A model generated the notes under the pieces. The model had not been told where the DNA came from and did not search any database. It saw only the letters and a list, made by a program, of their open reading frames with translations. The position numbers and the translations under genes were made by a program. Shown piece after piece: positions 42,734-50,849 of a stretch of DNA of 64,000 nt; within the stretch, counting starts at the first letter, position 1; each line of letters opens with the position of its first letter. This DNA comes from Anaerolineae bacterium (lineage in GTDB: Bacteria; Chloroflexota; Anaerolineae; JAAYZQ01). The DNA lies in the NCBI GenBank assembly GCA_016929795.1, contig JAFGIA010000202.1, positions 1-64,000 on the forward strand. The letters are read 5' to 3'.

Positions 42734-44962
42734 ATGGACGTCAAAACAAACACAGGAGGCATCCCCTCGGAAGCCGAGGTCACGGCGCGTGTCGAGGCTC
42801 TGATGGGGCGATTGAGCATCGAGGAAAAGATCGGGCAGCTCACCCAGATTGGGGCCGCAGCGTTCTTGCCGGGGCCCAATCCCGAGGATATCATTCGGAA
42901 GGGCGGGGCAGGATCGGTCCTGTGGCTCAATGACACAAAGCAGTTCAACGTATTACAAAAGATCGCCGTCGAAGAGAGCCCATCCAAGATCCCGCTCCTC
43001 TTCGCGCTGGACGTGATTCACGGCTACCGCACGATCTTTCCCGTGCCACTGGCCATGGCCTCGTCGTGGGACCCGTCGGTGGCCGAACAGGCGCAGACCG
43101 TGGCAGCCAGGGAGGCCCGCGCCGCAGGTCTGCACTGGACCTTTGGCCCCATGGTTGATATCGCCCGTGACGCCCGGTGGGGCCGTATCGTCGAGGGCGC
43201 CGGCGAAGACCCCTTCCTGGGTGCGGTGATGGCGGCTGCCCAGGTCCGCGGCTTCCAGGGACCGTTTCTTGGCGCGCCCGACCGCATCGTGGCCTGTGCC
43301 AAACACTTTGCAGGTTACGGCGCGGCGGATGGCGGGCGCGACTACGATCCAGTCTACCTGCCCGAGGGCCTGCTGCGCAACGTCTACTTTCCGCCCTTTG
43401 AGGCGGCCTTGAAAGCCGGCGTGGGGACGTTTATGAGCGCCTACATGGACCTCAACGATGTGCCTGCGAGTGGGAACCACTGGTTGCTGGGCGACGTGCT
43501 GCGGGGTGAGTGGGCATTCCCGGGCTTTGTGGTCAGCGACGCGTTTGCCGTCGCCAGCCTCGTCACCCAGGGCTTTGCAAGCGACGGGCGCGACGCAGCC
43601 TTCCGCGCGCTGAGTGCGGGTGTCGACATGGACATGGCCAGCCACACCTACGCGCAGCATCTCGCCGGCCTCGTAGAGGATGGCACGCTGAAGCTGGGCG
43701 TGATCGACGCAGCCGTGCGGCGCATTCTGGCGATCAAGGTTCGCCTGGGGCTGTTCGAGCAACCGTACGTCGACGAGTCCAAGCTGGCGCAGGTAATAGC
43801 ACTGCCCGAGCACCGGCAGGAAGCGCGGCTTGCCGCGCAGCGGTCTATGGTACTGCTGCGGAACGAAGGCCAGCTCCTGCCACTCTCCAAGAGCCTGAGG
43901 AACGTGGCCGTGATCGGCTCCCTGGCCGACTCGAAGGAGGCCACAGAAGGTTCGTGGCTGGTCTTTGGACACACGCCGGCAGCCGTCACGCTCCTCGAAG
44001 GCATCCGGGCCAAGCTGCCGGGAGCGAGGGTCGAGTACGCCCCCGGCCCCGAGATCGGGCGTGACATCCCCTCCTGGTTCGAGAACCTGAACCTCGAAGC
44101 CAAGAAGGTGCCGCAGACGCCCGAGCAGGCAGAAACTGCCTTCCAGACGGCTGTGGCCACGGCAGACAATGCGGACGTCGTGGTGATGGTCCTCGGCGAG
44201 AACGCCGACATGGCCGGCGAGGCTGCTTCGCGTGCTTCGCTCGATCTGCCAGGGCGCCAGGAAGAGCTGCTCAAGGCGGTCGTGGCCCTCGGCAAGCCGG
44301 TGGTTCTCGTGCTCTTGAACGGCCGCCCGTTGAGCATCGGTTGGGCAGCGGAGAACGTACCGGCGATCCTCGAGGCATGGGAACCGGGCAGTGAGGGAGG
44401 CCACGCCGTGGCCGACATCCTGTTCGGTGATGTGAACCCGGGCGGCAAGCTGCCCGTCACCTTCCCGCGCAAGGGCAGCCACGCGCCGCTCTACTACGCA
44501 CGCAACCTCACGCACTCGCCCGAGGGCAGCCTGATGTACAATCCACGCTACTGGGACGGACTTCCGACGCCGCTCTACCCCTTCGGGTTTGGCCTCAGCT
44601 ATACGACCTTCTCGATCACGAACCTGAAGGTCGAGGCGCCTCAGGTAAAGGTGGGGAGTTCGGTGGCAGTGACAGTCGACGTGACGAACACGGGCTCGGT
44701 GGTGGGTGACGAGGTGGTACAGCTTTACATCCATCAGAAGGCGGGCAGCGACTCCCGACCAATGCGCGAACTGAAGGGCTTTCAGCGTGTCACGCTCGAG
44801 CCCGGCGAGACCAAGATGGTCACTTTCCTTCTCGGCCCGGCCGAGCTCGGCTACTGGAGCACGAGCGCCGGCCGGTGGATCCAGGACGCGGCGGACCTGG
44901 ATATCTGGGTCGGCGCCGACTCGTTGGCCACACTCCACGCGGACCTCGCGGTGGTTCGCTGA
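42734..44962 (+). CDS. Glycoside hydrolase family 3 beta-glucosidase/xylosidase
   Basis: A 742-residue protein from ATG 42734, with GGAGGAG just upstream; ATG 42710 is a weaker alternative. The GH3 N-terminal TIM barrel shows ALDVIHGYRTIFPVPLAMAS, GPMVDIARDARWGRI, CAKHFAGYGA and the nucleophile Asp269 in GFVVSDAFA. The alpha/beta sandwich domain (about 365-580) carries VVMVLGENADMAGEAASR with the likely acid/base region. A C-terminal fibronectin-III-like domain (PLYPFGFGLSYTTFS onward) completes the BglX layout. There is no signal peptide, so it acts inside the cell on imported oligosaccharides. The sugar specificity is not clear. Confidence 0.93.
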   Translation: MDVKTNTGGIPSEAEVTARVEALMGRLSIEEKIGQLTQIGAAAFLPGPNPEDIIRKGGAGSVLWLNDTKQFNVLQKIAVEESPSKIPLLFALDVIHGYRTIFPVPLAMASSWDPSVAEQAQTVAAREARAAGLHWTFGPMVDIARDARWGRIVEGAGEDPFLGAVMAAAQVRGFQGPFLGAPDRIVACAKHFAGYGAADGGRDYDPVYLPEGLLRNVYFPPFEAALKAGVGTFMSAYMDLNDVPASGNHWLLGDVLRGEWAFPGFVVSDAFAVASLVTQGFASDGRDAAFRALSAGVDMDMASHTYAQHLAGLVEDGTLKLGVIDAAVRRILAIKVRLGLFEQPYVDESKLAQVIALPEHRQEARLAAQRSMVLLRNEGQLLPLSKSLRNVAVIGSLADSKEATEGSWLVFGHTPAAVTLLEGIRAKLPGARVEYAPGPEIGRDIPSWFENLNLEAKKVPQTPEQAETAFQTAVATADNADVVVMVLGENADMAGEAASRASLDLPGRQEELLKAVVALGKPVVLVLLNGRPLSIGWAAENVPAILEAWEPGSEGGHAVADILFGDVNPGGKLPVTFPRKGSHAPLYYARNLTHSPEGSLMYNPRYWDGLPTPLYPFGFGLSYTTFSITNLKVEAPQVKVGSSVAVTVDVTNTGSVVGDEVVQLYIHQKAGSDSRPMRELKGFQRVTLEPGETKMVTFLLGPAELGYWSTSAGRWIQDAADLDIWVGADSLATLHADLAVVR

Positions 44963-45055
44963 GAATCCAAGATGGGCTGTGTGACGCGAGAGTGATTGTC
45001 GCGGCCGGCGTTAGCCTCTGCCCGGCGTGTGGCGTGTGGTTGGCACTGGCTCGTT

Positions 45056-45631
45056 TCAAGAGTGGAGAAGCGCACGCAACACATTCACAAAGCGGGCCAT
45101 GTCGGCGTTCGAGATGCGCGCAGGGTGGCGCAGGGGGATGACGATTGCGCCATCCCCACGCCAGACAGTGGCGTGAATGGCTGTGATGGGCTGTGCCGGC
45201 TCGCCGACGAGGCGCGGAAAGAGGGCGCGCGCGGCGACATTGCCGATGGGCACGACGATCTCGGGCTGGACGTGCGCCAGCTCTTGCCACAAGTAGGGCA
45301 GGCAGCGATCAATCTCTGCCTGGCTTGGGGTGCGGTTGGCAGGCGGGTTGCAGCGGACGATGTTAGTGATAAAGCAGTGCAAGCGCGGCCGCTCCCCCCG
45401 CGGATCGCTCTCGGCCGATAGCCCCAGGTCGATGAGCGCCTGCTGCATGCGCACGCCAGAACGGTCGCGCGTGAAGGGGACGCCAGTAATGTCGCCGCCT
45501 TTGTAGCCCGGCGCCTCACCGACGAAAAGGACGCGGGCATGGGGCGAGCCGTAGCCGTGGACAATCACGTGCCGGTTGGAGACCAGATCGGCGCAGAGAG
45601 CGCAGCCCTGCGCAAAGCGGAGTTGCTCCAT
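45056..45631 (-). CDS. Uracil-DNA glycosylase, family 4 (iron-sulfur)
   Basis: A 191-residue protein that removes uracil from DNA. It shows Cys residues CALCADL near the N-terminus and later NIVRCNPPANRTPS and DRCLPYL, the four-Cys [4Fe-4S] arrangement of family 4 enzymes. Catalytic motif A is LFVGEAPG, and motif B lies near PLRHPARISNAD. It ends a minus-strand operon with dCTP deaminase and a bicupin; UDG and dCTP deaminase both keep uracil in DNA under control, which makes the link sensible. The 93-base gap to the convergent GH3 gene shows no clear feature. Confidence 0.9.
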   Translation of the reverse strand: MEQLRFAQGCALCADLVSNRHVIVHGYGSPHARVLFVGEAPGYKGGDITGVPFTRDRSGVRMQQALIDLGLSAESDPRGERPRLHCFITNIVRCNPPANRTPSQAEIDRCLPYLWQELAHVQPEIVVPIGNVAARALFPRLVGEPAQPITAIHATVWRGDGAIVIPLRHPARISNADMARFVNVLRALLHS

Positions 45632-45643
45632 GAGCCGGCGCGG

Positions 45644-46339
45644 CTAATCGCCAGGCAGCGCACCCGGCTGTTTGTGGCGTTTGAGGCTGAGCACTATGGC
45701 ACGCTCGGTGCTCGATAGGCGGAAAGGAACCCGAGGCGGCACGACCGTCACGTCGTCGCGCCGCAGCGCCAGCCTGTCATCCTTGGTTTCGAGCGTCACC
45801 GCTCCGTTATGGCAGAGGACGAGGGTGCTCTGCTGCTCGTACATCCACCAGGGACCGGTGCCCTGGCAGGCGAGCAGGTGGACGGCAAAGGTGTCGACAT
45901 CGGCGACAGAGACGGGGCGGAAGGGAACGGCGATCTGCCGGCCCACTGCTTCAAGGTCTATCTTGGTGAGCTGGCCTCTGCCCCTGAGCGCAAAGATGTG
46001 CCGGTCGCCGTTGCGGCGGTGAACAACCAGCCGCGGCTGGAGCAGCAAGACGAGAGAGCGGAGCAGGGAGGACGACCGGTGTCCCACCCCCTTGGGGACG
46101 ACGGTCATCTCACCCGGTCGCAACAACACGCTTCCCCATTCCCCCTCGACCGTAATCGTCCCGCTCGCTACAAGGAAGAGCTCGTCCTGGTCGAGGTGGC
46201 GGTGAAAGGGCAGGCTCCCGTGGCAGAGAAAGACGCTGAGGGTCATGTCGTCGATCTCGATCAGGTCGATCATAGTGAACGGCTCAGCGAGTTGAGCCGC
46301 CTGCTCCTGGATATTTACCTTGCGCACTTGGTCGGCCAC
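45644..46339 (-). CDS. Two-cupin protein
   Basis: A 231-residue protein. The N-terminal cupin (about residues 25-105) has GSLPFHRHLDQDELFLVASG with the metal-binding His-x-His and Glu, and LLRPGEMTVVPKGVGH with the late His. The C-terminal half (about 140-225) has a second, more degenerate cupin (TLVLCHNGAVTLETK, LRRDDVTVVPPRVPF) without the His pair. The function is unknown; cupins of this kind bind small metabolites or metal ions. It lies 18 bases after dcd and 12 before the UDG gene, so it is co-transcribed. Confidence 0.75.
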   Translation of the reverse strand: MADQVRKVNIQEQAAQLAEPFTMIDLIEIDDMTLSVFLCHGSLPFHRHLDQDELFLVASGTITVEGEWGSVLLRPGEMTVVPKGVGHRSSSLLRSLVLLLQPRLVVHRRNGDRHIFALRGRGQLTKIDLEAVGRQIAVPFRPVSVADVDTFAVHLLACQGTGPWWMYEQQSTLVLCHNGAVTLETKDDRLALRRDDVTVVPPRVPFRLSSTERAIVLSLKRHKQPGALPGD

Positions 46340-46357
46340 GATTCCTTTCTCCTCGTC

Positions 46358-46912
46358 TCAACCGGGCCGGGCCGGTGTGATGCCGCGCTGTGATTGGTAC
46401 TTGCCCCGGCGGTCGGCGTAGCTCACCTCACATGGTTCGTCGCTTTGAAAAAAGAGCACCTGGGCGATTCCCTCGTGGGCGTACAGCCGCACCGGCCGGG
46501 TGCCCAGGTTGGCGATCGAAAGCGTGGCATACCCTTCCCACCCCGGCTCAAACGGTGTCGCGTTCACCAGGACCCCGCACCGCGCATAGCTGGACTTGCC
46601 GAGACAGAGGGCCAGCACGTCGGGGGGTAGGCGGAAGTATTCGATCGTTCGCCCCAAGACAAAATGTCCCGGGGCCAGGTCGAATACTGGTGATTCGATT
46701 TCAGTAAACGTGCTCCCGCTGCCGCCTTTCGGGTCGAGAACCCCAGGTTGTGCCGCGGGAACCTTGAACTCGTCCGCCAGGCGGGCGTCGTAGCCGTACG
46801 ACGAGAGGCCGTACGACACGACACCTGCTGCGATCTGATCCGGCTCGAATGGTGTGATCATGTCCATCTCGTTCACCATGTGCCGGATCCAGCGATCTGC
46901 TTTGATGCTCAC
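46358..46912 (-). CDS. dcd: dCTP deaminase
   Basis: A 184-residue protein from GTG 46912, which has AGGAGAGG about eight bases upstream and begins VSIKADRWIRHM like known Dcd proteins; a longer frame from 47008 would start upstream of the promoter. Motifs: LSSYGYDARLADEF, LGRTIEYFRLPPDVLALCLGKSSYAR and the catalytic region VNATPFEPGWEGYATLSIAN. The enzyme converts dCTP to dUTP (or dUMP in bifunctional forms) for thymidylate synthesis. First gene of the operon with bicupin and UDG. Confidence 0.92.
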   Translation of the reverse strand: MSIKADRWIRHMVNEMDMITPFEPDQIAAGVVSYGLSSYGYDARLADEFKVPAAQPGVLDPKGGSGSTFTEIESPVFDLAPGHFVLGRTIEYFRLPPDVLALCLGKSSYARCGVLVNATPFEPGWEGYATLSIANLGTRPVRLYAHEGIAQVLFFQSDEPCEVSYADRRGKYQSQRGITPARPG

Positions 46913-46948
46913 CCGCTGCCCCTCTCCTTGTGCCAGATCTTGCCAATC

Positions 46949-46977
46949 ATTATAATCGAAAATGGATCGTGTGTCCA
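46949..46977 (-). promoter_or_regulatory. Promoter for dcd operon
   Basis: Minus strand: TGGACA (46972-46977), 17 bases, TATAAT (46949-46954). Confidence 0.65.
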
Positions 46978-47089
46978 TTTGCGCAGGGCAAGCCAACTCC
47001 AAGTACATGGGGATTGTATGCTGCGGAGCAGCCTATCGCCCACGATCACCCGCGATCGCGGCCTGAGGGCTATTGCCACGCTTGCTTGT

Positions 47090-47118
47090 TTGCGTTTTCG
47101 TGCCCCAGGTGGTAAAAT
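47090..47118 (+). promoter_or_regulatory. Promoter for GNAT/sensor genes
   Basis: TTGCGT (47090-47095), 17 bases, TAAAAT (47113-47118) with a TGG extension. The ATG at 47177 follows 58 bases later with AAAGGGGAAAC before it. Confidence 0.6.
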
Positions 47119-47176
47119 CAGGATAGGCTCCCAGTTGACTGGGAGGGTACGAGCATTGCGTGGTGAAAGGGGAAAC

Positions 47177-47707
47177 ATGATCGTTCGCCCGGCTGATCTG
47201 GCTGATCTGAATGCCTGTTTGTTGTTCGATCACACGGTATTTACAGAGCACGTATGGCAGATGCAGGTGCGGGAGGCTGAGGCCCAGTTGGCGGTGACCT
47301 TTCAGTCAGTGCGCCTGCCACGGCGCATGCAGGTAGAGTACCCGCACAATGTCGAGCAGTTGGTCGAGCACTGGCAGCAGGGAGAGACGATCCTCGTTGC
47401 CGAGGAGGAGGGTGAGGTCAAGGGCTATGTTGACATGGTGACCCAGCCGTGGCACGAGGCAGGCTGGGTGGCAAACCTATGTGTCGATCGTGCGGCGCGC
47501 CAACAGGGCGTGGCAATGGCATTGCTGCGCTATGCGCGCCAGTGGGCGCGGGGTGAAGGATTGGCGTTTCTGCATGCCGAGGCAACCACCAAGAATTACC
47601 CGGCTCTCTCCCTCTACCGCAAGCTTGGTTTCGAGTTCTGTGGGTTTAACGATCATTACTACCTGAATCAGGATATTGCGCTCTTTTTTGTACAGGTGCT
47701 TCGTTAG
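47177..47707 (+). CDS. GNAT-family N-acetyltransferase
   Basis: A 176-residue protein, start ATG 47177 chosen from the promoter and ribosome site. The core is normal: MIVRPADLADL at the start, ILVAEEEGEVKGYVDMV, the acetyl-CoA loop VDRAARQQGVAMALLRYA, and LSLYRKLGFEFCGFND. Such enzymes acetylate small molecules or protein N-termini; the substrate is not known. It is 28 bases upstream of the membrane sensor gene and probably co-transcribed. Confidence 0.88.
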   Translation: MIVRPADLADLNACLLFDHTVFTEHVWQMQVREAEAQLAVTFQSVRLPRRMQVEYPHNVEQLVEHWQQGETILVAEEEGEVKGYVDMVTQPWHEAGWVANLCVDRAARQQGVAMALLRYARQWARGEGLAFLHAEATTKNYPALSLYRKLGFEFCGFNDHYYLNQDIALFFVQVLR

Positions 47708-47735
47708 TGGTTAGGTGGCAATGTGGGGTTGAAAT

Positions 47736-49700
47736 ATGCCGGGCTTGACGACGTGGCTGACGGCCGGGCTTGACCTGGTCAACCAGGTACTGGCGGCGAC
47801 CATCGTTCTGACTCTCTTTTCGCTCCTTGTATACCTGCTCACCTACAACCTGCACAGCCGTGTCGCGCGCGCTTTCTGTGCCCTGATGGCCTTTGTGCTT
47901 CTCGTGTACGCGGGTGACGTGCTGCTCTACAAGGTCAACAACACCGAAACCGCCATTCGCTGGCTGACATTTCAATGGATCGGCATCGCCTTTGTTCCGG
48001 CGGCATATCTCCACTTTTCCGATGCGCTGCTGCGCACGCTCAATCTACGAGCGCGCTGGCGCCGCGTGGCGGTGCTGCTGAGCTACGTCGCCGGTGCCGC
48101 CTTTCTCGGGATGGTGTTGTTCACCGAGCTGCTGGTGTACGACGGGGTACACGCGCCGTTGGGCTCGCACCTGCGTGCGGGCGAGTTCTTCTGGGTATTT
48201 GCTGTCTACTATGCTCTCGTCGTGCTGTGGGGGGCGGCGAACATGTATCGTGCCCGGCGCCGCGCGCTGACGCGCGCGACGCGGCGGCGGATGACCTACC
48301 TTGGACTGTCGTTCGTAGCGCCGGCGGTGGGCGTGTTCCCCTACCTGATGCTGCCCAGCATCCCCTCTCCGCTGTCTGCAAACTGGCTCCAGCTCCTCCT
48401 CATGGTGGGCAACGTAGCTGTGTTGCTGATGATCATCCTCATGGCCTACAGCGTGGCCTATTTTGGCGCCTTTGCGCCCGACCGCATTGTGAAAAACCGC
48501 CTGGTTCACTACTTGTTGCGCGGCCCCCTCGTCGGCGCTGCTGTCATCTTGTTGATCCTGACGCTGCCCAAGGTCGAGCAGATCTCGGGGCTGCGCCGCG
48601 ACACGGTACTCATCTTTGCCGTCGTGGCTTTGATTGTCCTTTCCCAGCTCGCCATCGATCGCGCCCGGCCTTTTATCGACCGCGCGATCTATCGGCAGGA
48701 TCAAAAAGAGATTGCGTGGATCCAGGCCCTCGACCAGCGTCTGTTGACCACGGGTGACCTGCGCGCCTTTCTGGAGAACTCGCTCGCCGCCTTGTGTGAC
48801 CTGCTCCAGGTGCGCACAGGATTCGTCGCCGTCCTTGCCGGGGGCCACCATCGTGTCGAGGCTCACTGTGGCGACGTCGATTTGATCCACGACTTTATCG
48901 AAAAATGCGATCTGTCCAAGCTCGTGGCTGCGTTGCTCGACAACGAAAGCAAGCCGGGGGAGGCGTGCCTGTTCTACGGAGCAGACGAGTTTTGGCTGTT
49001 GCCGCTGGAAGGGAGTGACGGCGACTCGCTCCTGGGGGTGCTTGGTGTCGAGGCACGGCACGACGTGCCGGCGCTAGCGCCCGATGAAAAAGAGATCGTA
49101 GAGTTGTTGATGCAGAGGGTGCGCGAGGCCCTGGAAGATCGTTACCTGCAGCAGAACGTGTTCGACACACTCAACCGAATTTTGCCCAAGATCGAGCGCC
49201 TCCACCGCTGGCAGGATGCCACCCGCTACCCGGGCGTGACACCGATGGAGATAATCGGAGACAGCACTGTCGACTCGCCCGAGTTTCAACAGTGGGTGCG
49301 GGATGCCTTGAGCCACTATTGGGGGGGGCAGAAGCTGACAGAGAGCCCACTTCTCGGTTTGCACGTTGTGCGCGATACAATGCACCGGCAGGATGCCAAC
49401 GCCGCCCAGGCCCTGCGCACAGTGCTCGGACTGGCTATCGAGCGGCTGCGCCCCACGGGCGAGCGCAGCATGACGGCCTCCGAGTGGCTTCTCTATAACA
49501 TCCTGGAGCTCAAGTTCTTGCGTGGCCTGCGCGTCCGCGACGTGGCGCGGCGCCTGGCCATCAGCGAGTCGGATCTCTATCGTAAGCAACGTGTCGCCAT
49601 TTCGGAGGTGGCGCAGGCACTCGCCGATCTGGAGCGGAACGGATCTGGAATGCCTGCAGCGGATGTAGTGTCAGATAATCGCCTTGACAAGCAAGTTTAA
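47736..49700 (+). CDS. Multi-span membrane sensor with GAF-like domain and C-terminal HTH-like segment, no kinase domain
   Basis: A 654-residue protein. About eight or nine hydrophobic helices fill residues 15-305, in the style of the N-terminal 7TM histidine-kinase sensor domain. A GAF-like region follows (about 330-480, with FLENSLAALCDLLQVRTGFVAVL and WLLPLEGSDGDSLLGVLGVE). The C-terminus (about 580-640) reads LRGLRVRDVARRLAISESDLYRKQRVAI, which resembles a helix-turn-helix segment with DVARRLAISESDLYRK as its core. No HisKA, HATPase, GGDEF or EAL motif is visible. This layout suggests a membrane-bound transcription regulator, but DNA binding is inferred. Confidence 0.65.
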   Translation: MPGLTTWLTAGLDLVNQVLAATIVLTLFSLLVYLLTYNLHSRVARAFCALMAFVLLVYAGDVLLYKVNNTETAIRWLTFQWIGIAFVPAAYLHFSDALLRTLNLRARWRRVAVLLSYVAGAAFLGMVLFTELLVYDGVHAPLGSHLRAGEFFWVFAVYYALVVLWGAANMYRARRRALTRATRRRMTYLGLSFVAPAVGVFPYLMLPSIPSPLSANWLQLLLMVGNVAVLLMIILMAYSVAYFGAFAPDRIVKNRLVHYLLRGPLVGAAVILLILTLPKVEQISGLRRDTVLIFAVVALIVLSQLAIDRARPFIDRAIYRQDQKEIAWIQALDQRLLTTGDLRAFLENSLAALCDLLQVRTGFVAVLAGGHHRVEAHCGDVDLIHDFIEKCDLSKLVAALLDNESKPGEACLFYGADEFWLLPLEGSDGDSLLGVLGVEARHDVPALAPDEKEIVELLMQRVREALEDRYLQQNVFDTLNRILPKIERLHRWQDATRYPGVTPMEIIGDSTVDSPEFQQWVRDALSHYWGGQKLTESPLLGLHVVRDTMHRQDANAAQALRTVLGLAIERLRPTGERSMTASEWLLYNILELKFLRGLRVRDVARRLAISESDLYRKQRVAISEVAQALADLERNGSGMPAADVVSDNRLDKQV

Positions 49701-49712
49701 GTATCTTATAAT
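49684..49712 (+). promoter_or_regulatory. Promoter for the S1-ftsK genes
   Basis: Perfect TTGACA (49684-49689), 17 bases, perfect TATAAT (49707-49712). The -35 lies inside the end of the sensor gene. This is a consensus promoter, so strong constitutive expression is expected. Confidence 0.85.
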
Positions 49713-49790
49713 CGTCAAGATGTGGATTGTCATGCCCGGCGCTGTGCCGGGCCAGGTGGTGTATTGTGAGGCGAAGGAGGAATGGAAGGG

Positions 49791-50849
49791 ATGGCGGCTT
49801 GGCGGCAGGTATTGCCGGACGAGAAGGAGTGGTGGATGGCGCTGGATGAAGGGTATTGGCAGGCGCTGTTGCAGCAAGGGGAGGTTGCCCCGGACGTTGT
49901 TCCCCCCGTCGATCCGCAAGAAGTTTTCTCTTTTCTCGACACGGATGCAGGAACCTGGGGGCGCGTGGAGGCAGAGAGAGAGAACCACACAGAGATGGTT
50001 GCCGATGATGTGTGGCAACAGGCCGCGACCTCGCTTGAGCGTGGCGACGATTTTACACTCGCGATCGTAGGTGCGAACCGCGGCGGTTTGCTTGTCGAGT
50101 GGAATGGTTTGCAGGGCTTTATCCCTGCTTCACATCTGACCGAGATCCCGCGCAGTCAGGACCCCCATCAGCGCATACAGGAACTGGCGCACCATACGGG
50201 CAAGATGGTCACGGTGCGTCTCATCGAGGTCGACCCCGAGCAAGGTCGCCTTGTCTTTTCGGAGCGGGCTGCCACTTCCAGCTTTTGCTCGCCTGACGCG
50301 GTGTTTGGCAGGCTGTCGCCGGGCGTAATCACAAACGGGCATGTCACCAACCTGACCAGCTTTGGCGCCTTTGTCGACCTCGGCGGTGTGGAAGGTCTGA
50401 TTCACGTGTCCGAGCTTTCGTGGGACCGGGTGCGTCACCCGGCGGATGTGCTGCAGCCAGGACAGGGGGTTGAGGTCTATGTGTTGGGCGTGAATCCCGA
50501 CGAAGGGCGCATCGCACTCAGCCTGAAGCGTCTCCGTCCGAATCCGTGGATCGACGTGGAATCGCGTTACTATCCAGGCCAGGTATTGCAGGGCGCGATC
50601 ACCAACGTCGTCAGTTTCGGTGCCTTTGTCCGGCTGGAGGAGGGAATTGAAGGGCTGATCCACGTCTCTGAGCTGGCCGAGGGGAATTTTCTCCATCCAC
50701 GTAACGTGGTGCACGAAGGAGATACCGTGCGCGTGCGTGTGCTCAACATCGACGCTGGCAACCAACGCCTTGGCTTGAGCTTGCGACAGGCACGTGCCGT
50801 TTCGACCCAGGCCGAGCCTGGCAGGGGGAGCACGGCAGGTGGTGAATGA
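49791..50849 (+). CDS. S1 RNA-binding domain protein (short ribosomal protein S1-like)
   Basis: A 352-residue protein; ATG 49791 is preferred because AAGGAGG is 10 bases upstream, while ATG 49782 touches it. After an acidic N-terminal 75 residues there are three S1 domains: a divergent one (about 80-150, GGLLVEWNGLQGFIPASHL) and two canonical ones (about 173-245 and 258-330, each with SFGAFVxL, EGLIHVSELS/A and GRIALSLK or QRLGLSLR). It could serve as the genome's S1-like translation factor; longer S1 proteins have four to six repeats. It overlaps ftsK by 4 bases. Confidence 0.85.
   Translation: MAAWRQVLPDEKEWWMALDEGYWQALLQQGEVAPDVVPPVDPQEVFSFLDTDAGTWGRVEAERENHTEMVADDVWQQAATSLERGDDFTLAIVGANRGGLLVEWNGLQGFIPASHLTEIPRSQDPHQRIQELAHHTGKMVTVRLIEVDPEQGRLVFSERAATSSFCSPDAVFGRLSPGVITNGHVTNLTSFGAFVDLGGVEGLIHVSELSWDRVRHPADVLQPGQGVEVYVLGVNPDEGRIALSLKRLRPNPWIDVESRYYPGQVLQGAITNVVSFGAFVRLEEGIEGLIHVSELAEGNFLHPRNVVHEGDTVRVRVLNIDAGNQRLGLSLRQARAVSTQAEPGRGSTAGGE

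Noticed and set aside
42953..44938. Long minus-strand open frame opposite the GH3 gene (661 codons)
   Set aside because: It is an antisense shadow of a clear GH3 protein with no motifs of its own.
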